Under the pieces are notes generated by a model. It was not told the origin of the DNA. It searched no databases and saw nothing but the letters and a program-made list of their open reading frames with translations. 64,000 nt of DNA. Origin: Nocardioides cavernaquae (lineage in GTDB: Bacteria > Actinomycetota > Actinomycetes > Propionibacteriales > Nocardioidaceae). The stretch lies in contig NZ_QYRP01000002.1 of the NCBI RefSeq assembly GCF_003600895.1, positions 1,178,001 to 1,242,000 of the forward strand, given 5' to 3'. Positions 30,147-37,676 of this stretch are shown here, one piece after another. The stretch's first letter is position 1; the number at the start of each line of letters is the position of its first letter. Position numbers and translations under genes: made by a program.

Positions 30147-30989
30147 ATGAGCCTGGATCCCGATGACCCTCGCCCGCCGTACCAGCAGGTTGCGGGTGCG
30201 CTTCGTGCCGCGATCCTGACGCGCAAGATCGAGCCCGGTCAGAAGCTTCCGAGTCAGTCGGAACTCGCCACGACGTATGGCGTTGCCCGGATGACGATCC
30301 AGCAGGCGCTCCGGTTGCTGAAGGACGAAGGACTGACTGTTTCCCGCCAGGGGAGCGGTGTTTTCGCCAGGCACCGCACCGAGCGACCGATCGGCCTGCG
30401 ACCACACATCGAGAACGCATTCGAGGCGGAAACGGTGCGGATCGACTTCTCGGGCTACACCGCGGAGACCCTCCACGGCATCCTGTCCGAGCCTCTCGAC
30501 AAGGTGCGTGCAGGCCGACTCACGCCCAAGGCGATCCACGTGCGCCTGCTTCTGTCGGACATGGCCCGCCCTCTCGCGCTGCCCGTCCTCGAGAACAACG
30601 ATCCGGCGGCCTCCAGTGCGGTGCGCGACCGAATGGCAGAGATCGGAGCACGTCACGCCGGCGCGATTCAAGCCTCAATCGAGGAGCTCGCTGACCTTGA
30701 GCTCGTACCCACCGCCACCGTCGAGGTGCGGGTTCACGGCTCTGCTCCGCTGTTCAAGGCGTACCTGATCAACGACACCGATGCGTTCTTCGGCTACTAC
30801 CCCGTGGTGAAGCACGACGTTCGCATCGACGGCAAGAAGGCAACCATCCTCGACCCGATGGGCAAGGATGCGGTCCTCTTCCAGCACACCGACGACGGCG
30901 ATCCTGACTCGACCGGTTCCCAGTTCGTGGCCCAGACCCGCGCATGGTTCGACAGCATCTGGAACACCATCGCCACCCCGGACTCATGA
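30147..30989 (+). CDS. GntR-family repressor (KorSA-like)
   Basis: 280 residues: an N-terminal GntR winged helix (RPPYQQVAGALRAAILTRKIEPGQKLPSQSELATTYGVARMTIQQALRLLKDEGLTVSRQGSGVFARH) and a C-terminal domain of about 200 residues that does not look like the usual UTRA effector domain. KorSA of pSAM2 represses pra; position and operators suggest the same here. ATG at 30147 preferred (GGGAG upstream); the longer frame would start among the operators. Coupled to the HAD gene. Confidence 0.87.
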   Translation: MSLDPDDPRPPYQQVAGALRAAILTRKIEPGQKLPSQSELATTYGVARMTIQQALRLLKDEGLTVSRQGSGVFARHRTERPIGLRPHIENAFEAETVRIDFSGYTAETLHGILSEPLDKVRAGRLTPKAIHVRLLLSDMARPLALPVLENNDPAASSAVRDRMAEIGARHAGAIQASIEELADLELVPTATVEVRVHGSAPLFKAYLINDTDAFFGYYPVVKHDVRIDGKKATILDPMGKDAVLFQHTDDGDPDSTGSQFVAQTRAWFDSIWNTIATPDS

Positions 30990-31645
30990 TGTCGGCGATC
31001 GACCTTCTCTCACGGGCCCGGGCGTTCCTCCTGGACTTCGACGGGCCGATCGCTGCGCTGATGCCGTCGCCGGCGAATGAATTGGCCGCCCGGGAGGCCC
31101 GTCGACCACTTATGGGAGTCGACCTGCCGCTTGAGATCGAGAGCGCCAGCGATCACCTAGCGGTTCTGCGATGGGCTCGACTGAATGCCGACGACGCGAC
31201 TTCACTTGCCGTGGAAGCGGCCTGCACGGAGGTCGAGATCGATGCAGCTGGGAAGTGCGATCCGAGTCCTACGGGTGCGCGCCTTTTCGAGTTGGCCTCG
31301 GAGCTGGACATTCCGATCGCGGTTGTCAGCAACAACTCGACGCTCTCAGTGCACGTGTTCCTTGACCGGGTGGGATGGCTGGACCAGGTCGACGTGCTGG
31401 CCTGTCGCACCCCTGAGACGGTCGACCTGATCAAGCCGAGCCCTCACTTGCTTCGAATTGCTGCTGATGCTCTTCGGATTCCTATCGAAGACACCGTCTT
31501 CGTCGGTGACTCGGTCAGCGACGTAATTGCCTCAAAGGCCGCTGGCTGCCCCGTTCTCGGCTTGGCGAAGAACGAGCGCCGGCGGATGGAGCTCGTCGGG
31601 GGCGGAGCGGATCAGGTGATCTCGCTCAATGCAGCCGCCTTCTGA
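30986..31645 (+). CDS. HAD-superfamily phosphatase
   Basis: 219 residues of the HAD hydrolase superfamily: motif I LLDFDGPIAAL, motif II VVSNNSTLS, motif III Lys in LIKPSPHLL and acidic motif IV VFVGDSVSDVIASKAAG. A phosphoglycolate-phosphatase-like small-molecule phosphatase by family. It overlaps the stop codon of the GntR gene (ATGATGA), so the two are co-translated. In pSAM2 a Nudix hydrolase (Pif) sits in the transfer-immunity role; whether this HAD enzyme has a comparable signalling or immunity role is speculation. Confidence 0.85.
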   Translation: MMSAIDLLSRARAFLLDFDGPIAALMPSPANELAAREARRPLMGVDLPLEIESASDHLAVLRWARLNADDATSLAVEAACTEVEIDAAGKCDPSPTGARLFELASELDIPIAVVSNNSTLSVHVFLDRVGWLDQVDVLACRTPETVDLIKPSPHLLRIAADALRIPIEDTVFVGDSVSDVIASKAAGCPVLGLAKNERRRMELVGGGADQVISLNAAAF

Positions 31646-31735
31646 AACGTCGGCCGACCGTGCACCTTTGGTTCTCGCGGGCTCGCGATCTGCGTGGGTC
31701 GCTGGGGAAACGGCCTTGAGATCTGCTCCGCAGAC

Positions 31736-32392
31736 TCATGCGAACGGAACGCTACGGCCCGTCACGTCCAAGGCGCGCTTCTCCCTACATGCCCGCACGA
31801 AGTAGTCGGGGTACACCGCAGTTGACGGAGTGACGTGACTACTAGGTGGGCGGTACGGGCCGTACTTCGGCGCGAGCGATGGCACCCACTGGACCGCGGT
31901 GCCGTCGGGCCTAAGGAACCATTCACGGGCGTCGGAGTCGCGGGAATCAGGGTCCTTGGTATTGCGCCTGAATGCGAAACGCCACCCAAGAATATCTGTT
32001 TCGGTCCCACCGAAACGCTTCCGTGCCTGGCGTGCCTCTTCACGGGCCTTGGAATGCTTCCACATTTGAGCCAACTCGTGGCCGCTGACAGCACGAAGGC
32101 GAGTTCGACCGTTGTCAACGGAATCGTCGCCAGCCACGTAGTGCATCAGATCCTCGAAGCTCGCGAGAGGGAGGCTTGCCCTCCGAGCAGCCTCGTCATG
32201 CGATGCCTCGACGCGCCTTTGGCGTTCCACAGGAGTGGGCTGCATGGACCGACACATCGGATAGCAGCGGAGTGGTCCTTCTCCCTGCCCCAGTCCCGAT
32301 GCATGGTTTCGGCACCGCGCATCGCCGCATGATTGGCATACCCCGACGGCGAAGATGCCGCACTCGCAAACTGGCGTCGCGCTCAAGGTCAT
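31736..32392 (-). CDS. hypothetical protein with N-terminal Cys cluster
   Basis: 218 residues. The N terminus CECGIFAVGVCQSCGDARCRNHASG resembles a small zinc-binding knuckle; the remainder is polar with a Trp/Tyr-rich C-terminal part (GWRFAFRRNTKDPDSRDSDAREWFLRPDG; PEY-like PDYFVRACREKRAL). No family recognised. Element cargo of lower GC than the flanks. Confidence 0.6.
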   Translation of the reverse strand: MTLSATPVCECGIFAVGVCQSCGDARCRNHASGLGQGEGPLRCYPMCRSMQPTPVERQRRVEASHDEAARRASLPLASFEDLMHYVAGDDSVDNGRTRLRAVSGHELAQMWKHSKAREEARQARKRFGGTETDILGWRFAFRRNTKDPDSRDSDAREWFLRPDGTAVQWVPSLAPKYGPYRPPSSHVTPSTAVYPDYFVRACREKRALDVTGRSVPFA

Positions 32393-32551
32393 CGCAGCCC
32401 GGTTCCTTCGCTCCTAGACGTGATCAGGGGGATCAAGTCACAGCCGCAAATCTAGAGCTGGTCCGCGATCGCGCGACGCAAAAACGACAAATTCTCGTTG
32501 GAATCCGCCTCATGACTAATGCGGGAGAAGCGACGGAGTCTGGAATGCGGG

Positions 32552-32857
32552 TCAGATCTCAGTATCAAGCGACCAGATGGTCAGTGCGTGCCGGCTGCCG
32601 GGTTGGAGTGATCCGCACCCCTCGCATGGGTCAGTCCCGTAGTCGCGCTCTTCCTCGCCACATCCGATTACGGAGCGGTGGCCGATCCATCGACTCTCGC
32701 ACTCGTGCTCGTCATCGAGGATGCCACCGACGACAGTCGTTTCAGGTCCGACTAGCCCGAGCGGTGCCAAGTCGGACTCTTCGCCCACGCTGCCCGGATC
32801 TCGTCTCGCGTGCGTCAGGAAGCACGCCTTGCAGACCCACGCCGTGCGGCCACTCAT
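32552..32857 (-). CDS. small Cys-rich protein (zinc-ribbon-like)
   Basis: 101 residues with CKACFLTH near the start and CEGCGSLQPGSRHALTIW near the end, a pattern recalled from small actinobacterial element/phage proteins that end CEGCGS..G.RHALT. Probably metal-binding; function unknown. Confidence 0.55.
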   Translation of the reverse strand: MSGRTAWVCKACFLTHARRDPGSVGEESDLAPLGLVGPETTVVGGILDDEHECESRWIGHRSVIGCGEEERDYGTDPCEGCGSLQPGSRHALTIWSLDTEI

Positions 32858-33044
32858 CTAGCGCTCGCCGCGACCGATTCCGGGTCGCCTGTCCATCCCA
32901 GAGCGATCACCCCTGTTGGTCCCATGCTCGCGAGTCTGGCAGGAGTTCGGCGGAAACAGTCGGTTGCTAAGCACCCTGATGCACCATCCTTCTTCCGAGC
33001 TGCGGTGCGCGGGGCATCCGGCCAACGAGGCCCACTTGACGGGC

Positions 33045-34049
33045 GTGGAGGCCCAAGTGGCAGCACCGTATGTCTCGATCAAACGACTCGCTGACAACTC
33101 AATGGCAGCGATGCTGGCGGCGGTCGAGGTCTACAACAAACCCCAGATGACGTACCGCGACGAAGTGACCGTGATGCTCATCGTCAACGCATGGGAACTC
33201 GCGCTCAAGGCGACGCTGAGGCAGAAGAACCGTTCGATCTTCTACACGAAGCAACGTGCTGAGCGGTATCGGTCGATCACGCTCGACGACGCGCTGAGCC
33301 GAGTGGCCAACCACAAGCTCTGGCCCGCCGCTATCGATGGCAATGCCGTGACGGCAAATATCAAGGCGTTGGCCGAGTACCGGGACAGGGCGATTCACCT
33401 CTACAACGCACAGGGCCTCGGGGCGGTCATCTACCCCTTCCTTCAACAGAACGTCCTCAACTACCGGGACTTCATGCTGGCCCAGTTCAAGAAGGACCTT
33501 GCGGACTCAATGACCTGGCAGTTGCTCCCGCTGGGCGCCACCGCTCCGGCCGACGTTGTTCGATTCATGCGGGTCGACAAGACGGCAACGATCGTGTCGG
33601 AGGTGCAGGACTTCATCGACGAGCTTCGTTCGCTCATGGATTCGGCGGAGGCCGCAGGCGGAGATCTCGCGCGCGTTGCGACGGTTTACGACATCAACCT
33701 GCAGTCAGTGAAGAAGATGACGAGCGCGGATCTGGTCGTGGCCGTGTCACCGGGTGCAGGGGGCAAGATCGTCATGCAGAAGAGCGATCCCAACCAGACT
33801 CATCCCTACAGCATGAAGGAACTTCTCGCTCGTGCGAACAAGAAGCGGACCGGACGTCTACTGACCAGCTACGACCACCAGGCCATTTGCTGGAAAGAGA
33901 ACCTGCGGACGAACGCGCGATTCGCGTGGAAGCACGGAGCTGCTGCAACGCATGTCTGGTCAGGCGATGCTGTCAGTCACTTCGCCAGCCTCAGCGACGC
34001 GTACTGCGACGCGGTGAAGGCCGAATACTCTTCGCGCCCCCGCGGTTGA
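33045..34049 (+). CDS. DUF3644 domain protein
   Basis: About 334 residues. The N-terminal 170 residues match DUF3644: RLADNSMAAMLAAVEVYNKPQMTYRDEVTVMLIVNAWELALKATL, then LAEYRDRAIHLYN. This family often occurs beside restriction and other defence genes. The C-terminal 130 residues (KRTGRLLTSYDHQAICWKENLRTN) look like a separate, HTH-like DNA-binding or recognition module. Start uncertain: GTG at 33045 fits the family N terminus, ATG at 32979 would add 22 residues. First gene of the rightward cargo. Confidence 0.75.
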   Translation: MEAQVAAPYVSIKRLADNSMAAMLAAVEVYNKPQMTYRDEVTVMLIVNAWELALKATLRQKNRSIFYTKQRAERYRSITLDDALSRVANHKLWPAAIDGNAVTANIKALAEYRDRAIHLYNAQGLGAVIYPFLQQNVLNYRDFMLAQFKKDLADSMTWQLLPLGATAPADVVRFMRVDKTATIVSEVQDFIDELRSLMDSAEAAGGDLARVATVYDINLQSVKKMTSADLVVAVSPGAGGKIVMQKSDPNQTHPYSMKELLARANKKRTGRLLTSYDHQAICWKENLRTNARFAWKHGAAATHVWSGDAVSHFASLSDAYCDAVKAEYSSRPRG

Positions 34050-34138
34050 CCCCAGGGGCACGGACGCGTCGAGCAGCACCCTGGACCGGACACAGCGGCG
34101 GAACTCGGATTTGCCGGATTTGGCTCTGAAGGATCAAG

Positions 34139-34159
34139 GCGGCCGGCTTCGCCGGCCGC
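34139..34159 (+). terminator. hairpin after the DUF3644 gene
   Basis: 9-bp stem GCGGCCGGC / GCCGGCCGC with a TTC loop, 90 bases after the stop codon. No other gene is seen in the 263 bases before the endonuclease gene. Confidence 0.6.
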
Positions 34160-34312
34160 GGCAGCGGGGCCCCGCGCTCCGGGCGTGCGGCCTAGCGGCC
34201 GGTCCCTGCGCGCACCCCACCGCCCTGCAGTTCGTCTCGGATCGCCATAGAGCCCATTGCCGCCACCGCATGCAGCCGAATCTCACGCCGGCACCGACCT
34301 CGGTCGCCTACT

Positions 34313-35557
34313 GTGGCCGTACGTCGAGCCAAGACCGAACGGACGCAGATTTTGAATCTCGGTGATTACGCCGGCCGCCTCGCGGGAGGTCACCCTGTAC
34401 GGAGCGGGGAGATCTTCGCGAAGGTCTTGGTGCCGAACGACGACTCAGGCAAGCACGGTGTTGTCATACCTACATCCGTTTACCCGTTCTTCCCTGAGAT
34501 CGACATCCCGGATCCGCGGCAGAACGAAACCGTATTCTTCGAGGTCTACGACGTTCGGCACAACAGACTCCACCGCCTGGCGTGGAAGTACTACGAGCGC
34601 TATCCCGAGCGTCGCATCACGCGTCTCCCGGTCGTTCTCAACAATCGGTCCGCGGGACGTCGACTCGTGGTGTTTGCTCGCATGCAGCTGGCGGATGGAA
34701 CCCACCTGTTCAGCGTCGACACCCTCGTCGAAGGAATTGATGAGGGCTTTCACGATGTCCTGAGCCTGCTCTTCCCGTCCCCCGCGGCAAACGACGAGGG
34801 CGCGTACGTAGTGCTGCCCCTCGATGCACCACCCTTCACGATCGACGCGGATCTTGGTGCCTTCCTCGACGAGTTCGATCGAGTGGAAGCGATGGGATTC
34901 ATCCGGTCGCTTCGTGTCGGAACGACGGGCGTGGGATACACCTTTGAGACCTTGCTCGGGATCGAGGAGAACAACGATCAGACGGCCGACTTCCGAGGCA
35001 TTGAAATCAAGACGAAGATGGTCCGCGAGAGTGGCTCGTCATCCTCACCGACCAACCTGTTCCAGCTTGGACCGGATTGGCGGATCCCGGGGCCGATGCT
35101 CAATCGCCTTGAGGTGATCGGTCAGCCTGATGATCAGGGCCGGCTGGCCTGCTACTCGCGGGTGACCACGACTCCAAACAACAAGCGTCTCTGGTTGGAC
35201 CCCGGAGTCGGCCCATACCGCGACGTTGCCTTGCTACTCGAAGAAGCGATCATCGGCGGGTGGAGTAGCGATCGCCTGGCAGAACGTCTCGCCGAGAAGC
35301 ACTCCCGGGCTGTCTTTGTGAAGGCTGCGGGGCGGCGTCAGGCTGGCGAGGACCTGTTCCACTACCAGCAAGTCGTCTACTGCGAGCGACCTGACATCGG
35401 TCGATTCCTGGACTTGGTGGAAGCACGTCGGATCGTGTTCGAGTTCGCGATGCGCGAGAACGGGCGCGGGGGTGTCAGGAACCACGGATATCCGTGGCGG
35501 CTGATCGATCAGCGTGAACTCGATCAACTCTTCGCGCTCCAGATGCAGTTGCGCTAG
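34313..35557 (+). CDS. MvaI/BcnI-family type II restriction endonuclease
   Basis: 414 residues. The family core GVGYTFETLLGIEENNDQTADFRGIEIKTK carries the PD-(D/E)xK catalytic residues (Asp in ADFRG, Glu-x-Lys in IEIKT). MvaI cuts CCWGG and BcnI CCSGG, so a CCNGG-like site is likely; the exact target is not visible. The N-terminal 170 residues form an extra domain not seen in the compact MvaI. GTG start. Convergent with and overlapping vsr by 4 bases; the matching methyltransferase lies just beyond. Confidence 0.87.
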   Translation: MAVRRAKTERTQILNLGDYAGRLAGGHPVRSGEIFAKVLVPNDDSGKHGVVIPTSVYPFFPEIDIPDPRQNETVFFEVYDVRHNRLHRLAWKYYERYPERRITRLPVVLNNRSAGRRLVVFARMQLADGTHLFSVDTLVEGIDEGFHDVLSLLFPSPAANDEGAYVVLPLDAPPFTIDADLGAFLDEFDRVEAMGFIRSLRVGTTGVGYTFETLLGIEENNDQTADFRGIEIKTKMVRESGSSSSPTNLFQLGPDWRIPGPMLNRLEVIGQPDDQGRLACYSRVTTTPNNKRLWLDPGVGPYRDVALLLEEAIIGGWSSDRLAERLAEKHSRAVFVKAAGRRQAGEDLFHYQQVVYCERPDIGRFLDLVEARRIVFEFAMRENGRGGVRNHGYPWRLIDQRELDQLFALQMQLR

Positions 35558-36003
35558 GTCCGGATCGGTCCACGGAATTCCACCGTCTCGCTCGACCCCC
35601 GTAGCCAACCGGCGAGGTCCTCGACGTCGAACCCGCCCGAGCGGATCGAACACTCCCAGACGACTGCGACGCGCCAGCCTAGATCGAGGCACGACTGCTT
35701 TGCGGCCGCGTCGCGCCGACGATTGGTGTCGAACTTGTTCATCCAGAACTCGGTCCGGGTCGTCGGGATCCTGAAGTACTTGCAGTCCTCGTGGCCATGC
35801 CAGAAGCAGCCGTGGACAAAAACGACCGCGTGATACCTGGGGAGGACTACGTCAGGCGAGCCTGGGAGGCTCCGGACATGAAGGCGGAACCGGAATCCGG
35901 CCGCGTGCAGAGCCCGCCGAACCGTGAGTTCGGGCTTCGTCTCCGAGGAGCGGATCCCGGCCATCATGCGGCTTCGGGTCGTGGCGTCTACGACGTCGAC
36001 CAT
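35554..36003 (-). CDS. vsr: very short patch repair endonuclease Vsr
   Basis: 149 residues. Nicks next to T:G mismatches made by deamination of 5-methylcytosine, so it normally accompanies a C5-cytosine methyltransferase. Motifs: MMAGIRSSETKPELTVRRALHAAGFRFRLH, LPGSPDVVLPRYHAVVFVHGCFWHGHEDCK (catalytic Asp and zinc-binding residues), and WRVAVVWEC. Same strand as, and downstream of, the methyltransferase. Confidence 0.93.
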   Translation of the reverse strand: MVDVVDATTRSRMMAGIRSSETKPELTVRRALHAAGFRFRLHVRSLPGSPDVVLPRYHAVVFVHGCFWHGHEDCKYFRIPTTRTEFWMNKFDTNRRRDAAAKQSCLDLGWRVAVVWECSIRSGGFDVEDLAGWLRGSSETVEFRGPIRT

Positions 36004-36070
36004 CGATCGCTCTCATGTCCAAGATAGGCACGACGCCTTGCCGCGCTGAGCTGTCGACAATACCCCGAGA

Positions 36071-37135
36071 TCAGGCGGCGGGACGCTTGGCGACGGCTGC
36101 GGCGATGTGAGGGGCCATGATCTGGGCGACGGCGCCGATCGCCGGAACAACCACGCTGTTTCCGAACTGCTTGTACGCCTGCGTGTCACTCACGGGGATG
36201 ACGAAGTTGTCGCTGAAGCCCATGAGTCGCGCGCACTCGCGTGGCGTGAGTCGACGGGGACGCGAGCCGACCTGCTCAACAAGGATCTCGGACCCATCCT
36301 TGTAGTAGCGCGCGGACAGCGTTCGCGTTGTCATGCCAGGTCGGACGAGACCAAAGCCGAAGCCGTTACCCGCGGCCTTGTGCTTGGCTGCGTAGTTCTG
36401 GAGATAGGTCCACATGTGCTCGGTGAGCGTGTACCGGTCACGAACCCGATTCGTGTCGTGATCGAAGAACCGGCCATCGTCGTGGGGAATGACGGGTTCC
36501 GAACCGTCTGTCTTATGCAGGATGGACTCAACCTTCGGGCCGCTGGCCGGCAGCTCCAGATCGTCGAATGTGAAGTCGTTCGGCTCCCTGAAGCCGACCA
36601 GCATGATGCGCTCGCGATTCTGCGGGGTGAAGCGGATCCCGTTCACGACCTTGTACGACAGCTGGTACTGCAGCTCGTCTTCCAATGTCTGACGGATGAC
36701 CTCGAACGTCCGGCCCTTGTCGTGGGACTGGAGGTTCTTGACGTTCTCCAGCAGGAAGGCTTTCGGCTGGCGCTCCTTGATGATCCGCTTCACGTCGAAG
36801 AAGAGCGTTCCCTGCGTGGGGTCGAGGAATCCGTGTGCCCGACCAAGCGCGTTCTTCTTGGAGACACCAGCGATGGAGAAGGGCTGGCAGGGGAATCCAC
36901 CGAGAAGGACATCGTGGTCCGGGACCTCAGACGGCCGCACCTCCGTGATGTCCCCCCGGAAGATGTGGCTCTCGCCGTCAGCGAAGTTGGTGTCGTAGGT
37001 GAGCTTCGCGTACTTGTTCCACTCGCTGGTGAATACGCACGACCCTCCGACATTCTGAAACGCGGTCCTGATCCCGCCGATGCCGGCGAACAGGTCGGCA
37101 AAGGTGAACGTCTCGTCCGCCACCATCGAAGTCAT
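36071..37135 (-). CDS. DNA (cytosine-5)-methyltransferase, Dcm-type
   Basis: 354 residues with ordered motifs: [32 protein letters not shown] (catalytic Cys), [27 protein letters not shown], target-recognition region about 200-290, [37 protein letters not shown]. Protects host DNA against the adjacent endonuclease; Dcm-like enzymes recognise CCWGG, compatible with an MvaI-type partner. [10 protein letters not shown] is chosen as start; the frame extends further upstream without family similarity. Confidence 0.93.
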   Translation of the reverse strand: MTSMVADETFTFADLFAGIGGIRTAFQNVGGSCVFTSEWNKYAKLTYDTNFADGESHIFRGDITEVRPSEVPDHDVLLGGFPCQPFSIAGVSKKNALGRAHGFLDPTQGTLFFDVKRIIKERQPKAFLLENVKNLQSHDKGRTFEVIRQTLEDELQYQLSYKVVNGIRFTPQNRERIMLVGFREPNDFTFDDLELPASGPKVESILHKTDGSEPVIPHDDGRFFDHDTNRVRDRYTLTEHMWTYLQNYAAKHKAAGNGFGFGLVRPGMTTRTLSARYYKDGSEILVEQVGSRPRRLTPRECARLMGFSDNFVIPVSDTQAYKQFGNSVVVPAIGAVAQIMAPHIAAAVAKRPAA

Positions 37136-37451
37136 CGCTCTGTGTTCCTCTCGCGCATTCTGTCGCCAATCCTCGCTGACCTGCCTCACGATCAAGCGAG
37201 CGACACCCTCACACCTGCCGTGGACTCAAACTGGTGGACCCCAGGATGCCCTCAACGGCGGTCGAAAGCCAGGTTGACACCCGCGGTGAGCATCCACACT
37301 TCTGCCGCCGGCCGAGGTGTCTGTCCCGCGGCCCAGCATGACCTGCGCCTCCGACAGGTGCACCCAACCGTCGGCGCACCTGTGGAAAAGGTGACGGAGG
37401 GCAGCGCGAACAGCGGCTGGAGTGGAGCGCGACGGACGCCGCTTCTCCCAA

Positions 37452-37474
37452 CTGCAGCAGCAGCCTGCAGCAAC
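37452..37474. repeat. candidate integrase arm site, right
   Basis: 23 bases matching the left copy at 24253-24275 in 21 positions, 84 bases inside attR. The 420-base stretch from the methyltransferase start to attR shows no gene I can support. Confidence 0.4.
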
Positions 37475-37557
37475 GCTGTGAGCGAGCAACGACGGATCGA
37501 GCTGCCCCATGGGGCCGGCGCGCTCTCTGGTGCCGCTCAGCAACGCTCCGTCCGGCA

Positions 37558-37601
37558 CTTTGCAAGCAGGGGGTTAGGGGTTCGAGTCCCCTAGGCTCCA
37601 C
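37558..37601. other. attR (3' half of tRNA-Ala)
   Basis: 44-base near-copy of the tRNA-Ala 3' half with five G instead of four after GCA. There is no 5' half, so it is not a tRNA gene. Right end of the element. Confidence 0.9.
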
Positions 37602-37609
37602 AACGCTCT

Positions 37610-37656
37610 GATGGGGTGGGACTGCAGTCATCTGGTGACTGCAATCCCACCCCATC
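37610..37656 (+). terminator. displaced terminator of tRNA-Ala
   Basis: 21-bp stem with one mismatch (GATGGGGTGGGACTGCAGTCA and its partner), 5-base loop, then TCCTGTTTT. It directly follows attR, so before integration it lay immediately behind tRNA-Ala. It also insulates the lipoprotein gene. Confidence 0.75.
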
Positions 37657-37676
37657 TCCTGTTTTAGGGTGTCCCG

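Larger units (their letters stand above)
24160..37601. mobile_element. actinomycete integrative and conjugative element (AICE, pSAM2-like)
   Basis: About 13.4 kb bounded by direct repeats of the tRNA-Ala 3' half (24160-24202 and 37558-37601). Internal order from left: tyrosine integrase, excisionase, RepSA-like initiator, WhiB-like, FtsK/TraSA translocase, two small genes, Pra-like activator, operator repeats, GntR repressor, HAD phosphatase, two Cys-rich hypotheticals, DUF3644 protein, MvaI/BcnI-type endonuclease, Vsr, C5-cytosine methyltransferase. Integrase-excisionase-Rep-Tra-Pra-KorSA is the AICE backbone; the right third is cargo. All backbone genes look intact, so transfer is plausible but unproven. 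Confidence 0.92.

Noticed and set aside
24204..37557. CRISPR array or toxin-antitoxin pair in the element
   Set aside because: No regularly spaced repeat-spacer pattern and no small two-gene pair with recognisable toxin fold was found.
37226..37558. Possible small gene between the methyltransferase and attR
   Set aside because: Several overlapping frames, none with a ribosome-binding site or family similarity.
37558..37601. A second tRNA-Ala
   Set aside because: Only the 3' half is present; no acceptor 5' strand, D arm or 5' anticodon stem.
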